64,000 nt of DNA from TMED23 sp964566055 (GTDB taxonomy: Bacteria > Pseudomonadota > Alphaproteobacteria > Rhodospirillales > UBA2165), in contig CAZMHI010000010.1 in assembly GCA_964566055.1 (NCBI GenBank), positions 31,279-95,278 of the forward strand, written 5' to 3'. Position 1 is the first letter of the stretch; each line of letters opens with the position of its first letter. The notes beneath the pieces were generated by a model. It was not told the origin of the DNA and did not search any database. It saw only the letters and a program-made list of their open reading frames with translations. Position numbers and translations under genes: made by a program. This document shows, piece by piece, positions 60,365-64,000 of the stretch.

Positions 60365-61564
60365 ATGTCAAATACTAAACATGTGGTAATTACCGGAGCC
60401 GGGCCGGTTGGCTGTGCAACGGCTCTCATGCTGGCTCAGGCCGATATAAAAGTGACACTTTTGGAAGCCGAAAGTGATTTGGTGCTGGATATGCGGGCTT
60501 CGACGTTTCATCCGCCAACGCTCGATATGCTCGATAGTCTTGGCGTAACGCCGGCACTCATTGGCCAGGGATTAATTACGCCGCAGTTTCAGTATCGCGA
60601 CCGCATTGAAGGACTCATCGCCGAGTTTGATCTCGCGGCCATTAGTGATCACACCAATCATCCTTACCGGTTACAAGCCGAGCAATATAAACTTACCCGT
60701 ATTATTGCTGATATGCTGCCCGACTACCCAAATGTTGAGTTTAGCTATAACGCTAGGGCAACCGGCCTGGAACAAAACGATACCTCTGTTACGGTTCTTT
60801 ATGACACCCCGGAAGGACTACAATCCGTCAGCGCCGACTATCTCATCGCCTGTGACGGCTCAAACGGCTTTGCGCGCAAGATTCTTGATATAGATTTTCC
60901 CGGCTTTACCTATCCGGAACTTTTTTTAATCGTCAGCACAACCGACGACATCAATGAAGCCGTGCCGGATATGTGCCCGGTCGCTTATATCATGGATCCG
61001 GAAGAATGGGTCGCGGTTATCCGGGCGCCGGAAATGTGGCGCTTTATGATCCCAGCAAAACCGGAAATGTCAGATGAAGAAATACTCGAATTGGATTTTC
61101 TGGAATCACGCGTTCAAGGCATTGCGCCATCTGATCATAAATACACAATTTCCCACGCGACGCTCTATCCTGTAAATCAACGGGTTGCTGAAACTTACCG
61201 AAAAGGCCGGGTCTTGCTGGCCGGTGATTCTGCTCACCTCAACAATCCGCTTGGCGGTATGGGTATGAATGGCGGTATCCATGATGGCGTAAATGCGGCG
61301 GAAAAGCTCATTCAAATTTTAAATCATGGGGCCAGTGAAGAACTGCTGGATCTCTACGACCGCCAACGCCGCCCCATCGCAGTTGAATATGTCCAGGCGC
61401 AATCGATCCGCAACAAAAAGAATATGGAAGAAAAAGACCCAGCCGTCAGAAAACAGCGTCAGGACGAGATCAGAGCCGTTCAGGATGATCCCGAAAAATC
61501 ACTCGATCTGATGATGCAGGTCTCAATGCTGAATTCGATCAATAAATCAAAGGCGATTACTTAA
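60365..61564 (+). CDS. FAD-dependent aromatic monooxygenase (class A, PheA/TfdB type)
   Basis: A 399-residue flavoprotein hydroxylase. The Rossmann motif GAGPVG is at residues 11-16, the NADPH/FAD motif YLIACDGSNGFAR is in the middle, and GRVLLAGDSAHLNNPLGGMGMNGGIHDG binds the flavin ribityl/phosphate. Probably hydroxylates an aromatic or heteroaromatic acid. Co-directional with the racemase-like gene; the last 4 nt overlap the stop of the convergent GMC oxidoreductase. Confidence 0.9.
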   Translation: MSNTKHVVITGAGPVGCATALMLAQADIKVTLLEAESDLVLDMRASTFHPPTLDMLDSLGVTPALIGQGLITPQFQYRDRIEGLIAEFDLAAISDHTNHPYRLQAEQYKLTRIIADMLPDYPNVEFSYNARATGLEQNDTSVTVLYDTPEGLQSVSADYLIACDGSNGFARKILDIDFPGFTYPELFLIVSTTDDINEAVPDMCPVAYIMDPEEWVAVIRAPEMWRFMIPAKPEMSDEEILELDFLESRVQGIAPSDHKYTISHATLYPVNQRVAETYRKGRVLLAGDSAHLNNPLGGMGMNGGIHDGVNAAEKLIQILNHGASEELLDLYDRQRRPIAVEYVQAQSIRNKKNMEEKDPAVRKQRQDEIRAVQDDPEKSLDLMMQVSMLNSINKSKAIT

Positions 61565-63180
61565 ACCTTAGCCTGTTTGATTAAATCGGCGGCTTTTTCG
61601 GCGATCATCAGCACTGGGCCATGAATATTGCCGCTGATCAAATCTGGCATTACTGAAGCATCAGCAACCCGTAATCTCTCGACACCCCTGACTTTTAAGT
61701 CAGGGTCGACAACCGAGCCGGCATCACTGCCCATCCGGCAAGTGCCGGAAGGATGATGCACCGTTATACCGGTCGCCCGGATATGAGCATCGATCTGGTC
61801 ATCTGTTATAACATTAGCACCCGGCAGAGATTCCTCAGCCCGATAATGGTCCATCGCTGCTTGCTCAGACAGTTCCCGGCAGAGCTTAAAACCATCCCGC
61901 AAAACCCGGCGGTCTTTTTCCGTCGCCAGAAAATTTTGCCTGAGCTGCATGAGCTTTTTCGGATCGGCTGAAACCAATTCCAGACTGCCGCGGCTTTCCG
62001 GATGCAACAGCACCGCCCGGCAGCCAAAGCCGTCTCGCCACACCGGCTTGAGCCCTGGAAACCACGGATGGGCGTTAACCGGTGCACCATTAAACAAAAG
62101 TTGGATATCTGGCACATCTGAGGCGGGATCAATTTTAGTAAAACCGGTAAGCCCGCCCGGAAAATCCGTGGCGCTGCCTTTGCCGAATAAATACGCCCCC
62201 AGCATATTAATCGCCAGCCGGTCATAGCGCGTTTTGGATACAAACGGTCCCGGCTGTTTTCGGTGATAGGCCACGCCGGCAGACATATGGTCCTGCAGAT
62301 TTTGACCGACCTCCGGCGCGTCGCATTGGACATTAAGACCGTGCTTTTGCAGCTGATCTGCCGGGCCAATTCCGGATAGCATCAGTAAGTGCGGTGAGTT
62401 GAGCGCACCGGTGGCGACTATAACTTCTTGTTCAGCCCTGATGTTTTGCAGCTGCCCATTGGGGCCAGCCAATTCAACACCAATAGCCTGATCGTTTTCG
62501 ATCACCAGTTTTGTCACGAACTGCTTGAGTTTGAGCGTAAGATTGGGACGCCTTAAGGCTGGCCGGAGATAGGCATCGGCAGCACTGAACCGGTGACCCT
62601 TAACAATGTTTTGCTGAGAGCGGGCGAGGCCAAACTGATTTTCACCGTTGTAATCTTCGGTCCGGCCTAAGCCCATTTGATCGGCGGCAGCCATATAAGC
62701 CTCAAACATCGGATCGTGATACGTGCTGGGACGGACTTTAAAGGGGCCACTGTCACCCCGGTATTTGTCTTCACCGCCCGACCAGGTCTCGCCACGCTTA
62801 AAATACGGCAAAACGTCTTCATAGCCCCAATGATCCAGGCCGGCTCTTTTCCAGCGTTCAAAATCACCGGGATTACCCCGCACATAAGTCATGGCATTAA
62901 TTGAGGAACAGCCGCCGAGAACTTTGCCCCGCACGCATTCAATTTCACGGTTATCCATATGCGGTTCGGGCTCGGTATCATAGCCCCAATCATGACGCCG
63001 GTTTTGCACAAACTTGAGCCAGACCAGTGGAATTTTGATCATCGGATCACGGTCGGCGGGACCCGCTTCAATCAGCAGCACCCGATGATCCAAGTTTTCG
63101 CTCAAGCGATTAGCCAGGACGCAACCAGCGGACCCGGCGCCAACGATGATATAGTCATATGAGGGTGCGCCGGAATTCAC
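61561..63180 (-). CDS. GMC-family FAD-dependent alcohol dehydrogenase (choline dehydrogenase-like)
   Basis: A 539-residue oxidoreductase. Motifs: YIIVGAGSAGCVLANRLSE at the N-terminus, GKVLGGCSSINAMTYVRGN, ATGALNSPHLLMLSGIGP, and the C-terminal HHPSGTCRMGSD with H475/H476. In the last catalytic segment it has SGNIHGPVLMI (H520), a His-His arrangement, where choline dehydrogenases have NTNAPT. The substrate is therefore likely an alcohol other than choline. It follows the thiolase-like gene by about 15 nt. Confidence 0.9.
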   Translation of the reverse strand: MNSGAPSYDYIIVGAGSAGCVLANRLSENLDHRVLLIEAGPADRDPMIKIPLVWLKFVQNRRHDWGYDTEPEPHMDNREIECVRGKVLGGCSSINAMTYVRGNPGDFERWKRAGLDHWGYEDVLPYFKRGETWSGGEDKYRGDSGPFKVRPSTYHDPMFEAYMAAADQMGLGRTEDYNGENQFGLARSQQNIVKGHRFSAADAYLRPALRRPNLTLKLKQFVTKLVIENDQAIGVELAGPNGQLQNIRAEQEVIVATGALNSPHLLMLSGIGPADQLQKHGLNVQCDAPEVGQNLQDHMSAGVAYHRKQPGPFVSKTRYDRLAINMLGAYLFGKGSATDFPGGLTGFTKIDPASDVPDIQLLFNGAPVNAHPWFPGLKPVWRDGFGCRAVLLHPESRGSLELVSADPKKLMQLRQNFLATEKDRRVLRDGFKLCRELSEQAAMDHYRAEESLPGANVITDDQIDAHIRATGITVHHPSGTCRMGSDAGSVVDPDLKVRGVERLRVADASVMPDLISGNIHGPVLMIAEKAADLIKQAKV

Positions 63181-63195
63181 TTCGCCCTCCGACAG

Positions 63196-64000
63196 CTATT
63201 TGTCGCCGACTTCGATAACCACGGCCATACCGGTATCACCCGCGGCACAACCGGTAAACATGGCATTACCGCCGCCTTTGATAACCATTTCCTCAATCAG
63301 TTCAATGACACCACGAACACCCATCGGCGCCTGTGGATGACCCCAAACCAAGGTGCAGCCGTAATTGTTCATCTTGTTAAGGTCGTAACCGGTTTCTTTG
63401 GCGAAATAGGCGTCATTAACGGCGAACGGATTGTGAGTTTTGACCGCATCAATATCGTCTAAGGTCAAACCGGCTTGGTCGAGAGCGCGTTGCGCGGCTG
63501 GCACCGGTGCTTCCGGCATATAACCATTGGCGGCGCGGGCCATGCCGAAACCTTTGATTTTCACCACGATGTTTTTATCGCTGCTGAATTCTTGAGCTTT
63601 TTCCGGTGTCGTCACAATCATGCAGGCATTGCCATCGGTCGGATGGGTTTGGCCGCCGTAAGTTACCGTGCCCTCTGGTAGCACCGGTTTCAGTTTGGCC
63701 AGTTTCTCCGGATCGGATTTAAAGACACCTTCATCACCGTCCATGGTGCCCACAGTCTTTTTGAAATTCGCCGAGGGCACATCAAACGGTAGGGTCATAA
63801 ATCTTTTCAGGAAAGCTGAATCGTCGGCCAGGGCCATTTGATATTGTTCCTGGCGCAGCACCACAATTTCATGCTGCTCTTCGGTCGTGATCTGGCTTTT
63901 TTTGGCAACGTTCTCGGCTGTTTGCAGCATGGAGTGGCCGCCAAGCGCATCGCATTGCATGTTGTCGAGAGTGAGATTTTCGTGAGCGCCCGTACCGCCA
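63196..64000 (-). CDS. Thiolase-family protein, C-terminal part, runs off the right edge
   Basis: The frame is open from base 64000 (GGTGAHENLTLDNMQCDALGG) to the stop at 63196, about 267 residues. It resembles thiolases/acetyl-CoA acetyltransferases: TAENVAKKSQITTEEQHE, NPFAVNDAYFAKETG, and catalytic His in VWGHPQAPMG and Cys in FTGCAAGDTGMAVV. These last two blocks deviate from the canonical GHPIGASG and CxGGGxG, so the substrate may differ from simple 3-ketoacyl-CoAs. The N-terminal nucleophile cysteine lies outside the window. Confidence 0.82.
   Translation of the reverse strand, partial: GGTGAHENLTLDNMQCDALGGHSMLQTAENVAKKSQITTEEQHEIVVLRQEQYQMALADDSAFLKRFMTLPFDVPSANFKKTVGTMDGDEGVFKSDPEKLAKLKPVLPEGTVTYGGQTHPTDGNACMIVTTPEKAQEFSSDKNIVVKIKGFGMARAANGYMPEAPVPAAQRALDQAGLTLDDIDAVKTHNPFAVNDAYFAKETGYDLNKMNNYGCTLVWGHPQAPMGVRGVIELIEEMVIKGGGNAMFTGCAAGDTGMAVVIEVGDK

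Noticed and set aside
1..64000. CRISPR array, insertion sequence or prophage
   Set aside because: No regularly spaced repeats, transposase, integrase or phage structural genes are present; the only repeats are the short elements listed.

Overview
The window is a continuous piece of a bacterial chromosome of moderate GC content. Gene content and order point to an alphaproteobacterium: an aerobic-type cobalamin operon with CobN, CobW and CobO, CbtAB under a B12 riboswitch, an alphaproteobacterial purine-degradation locus, and many ABC, TRAP and CoA-linked catabolic genes of the kind seen in marine heterotrophs. The species cannot be named from sequence alone. Coding density is high, most genes sit in tight operons with 1-14 nt overlaps, and I saw no tRNA, rRNA, transposase, prophage or CRISPR array.

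Layout. 1-3957: end of a Na+/Ca2+ antiporter gene, a pirin, tgt-queA (queuosine tRNA modification) and an IscU-like scaffold. 3995-16092: cobalamin block, made of cobQ-cobO-cobN-cobW-cobU behind a classical B12 riboswitch, cobC-cobS, divergent cobT, a small unknown gene, and cbtBA behind a second, shorter B12 riboswitch. 16158-19097: an Fe/2OG dioxygenase, an Asp/Glu-racemase-like protein and an extradiol dioxygenase of unknown substrate. 19104-35549: a purine catabolism locus on both sides of a divergent promoter at 31585-31876. Leftward are uraH, puuD (split), xdhA, xdhB, a BMP-type purine/nucleoside ABC transporter, guaD and ade; rightward are a GntR/FCD regulator, puuE, uraD, alc and allA. 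Together they take adenine, guanine and hypoxanthine through xanthine, urate, 5-hydroxyisourate, OHCU and allantoin to allantoate, ureidoglycolate, glyoxylate and urea.

35546-41032: SDR, VOC protein, two EamA exporters, DUF3237 and propionyl-CoA synthetase. 41095-46524: a Liv-type ABC transporter in one operon with a second PuuE-like deacetylase-family hydrolase. 46805-51079: MFS monocarboxylate-type carrier, AqpS-like aquaporin, acyl-CoA synthetase and an isochorismatase-family amidase. 51125-54013: maleate isomerase-like enzyme, HMG-CoA lyase and a class III CoA-transferase, divergent from a TAXI-TRAP transporter (54337-57212). 57330-64000: an EamA exporter flanked by 68-bp direct repeats, an acyl-CoA dehydrogenase, a second cysteine-less racemase-like protein, a flavin monooxygenase, a GMC oxidoreductase and the end of a thiolase-like gene.

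The most notable observations are: urate hydroxylase PuuD cut into two same-frame pieces by two stop codons exactly between conserved segments; a duplicated paired-box operator in the purine divergent promoter; direct repeats flanking an exporter gene; two copies of a palindromic element between convergent genes; and three Asp/Glu-racemase paralogues, two of which lack both catalytic cysteines.
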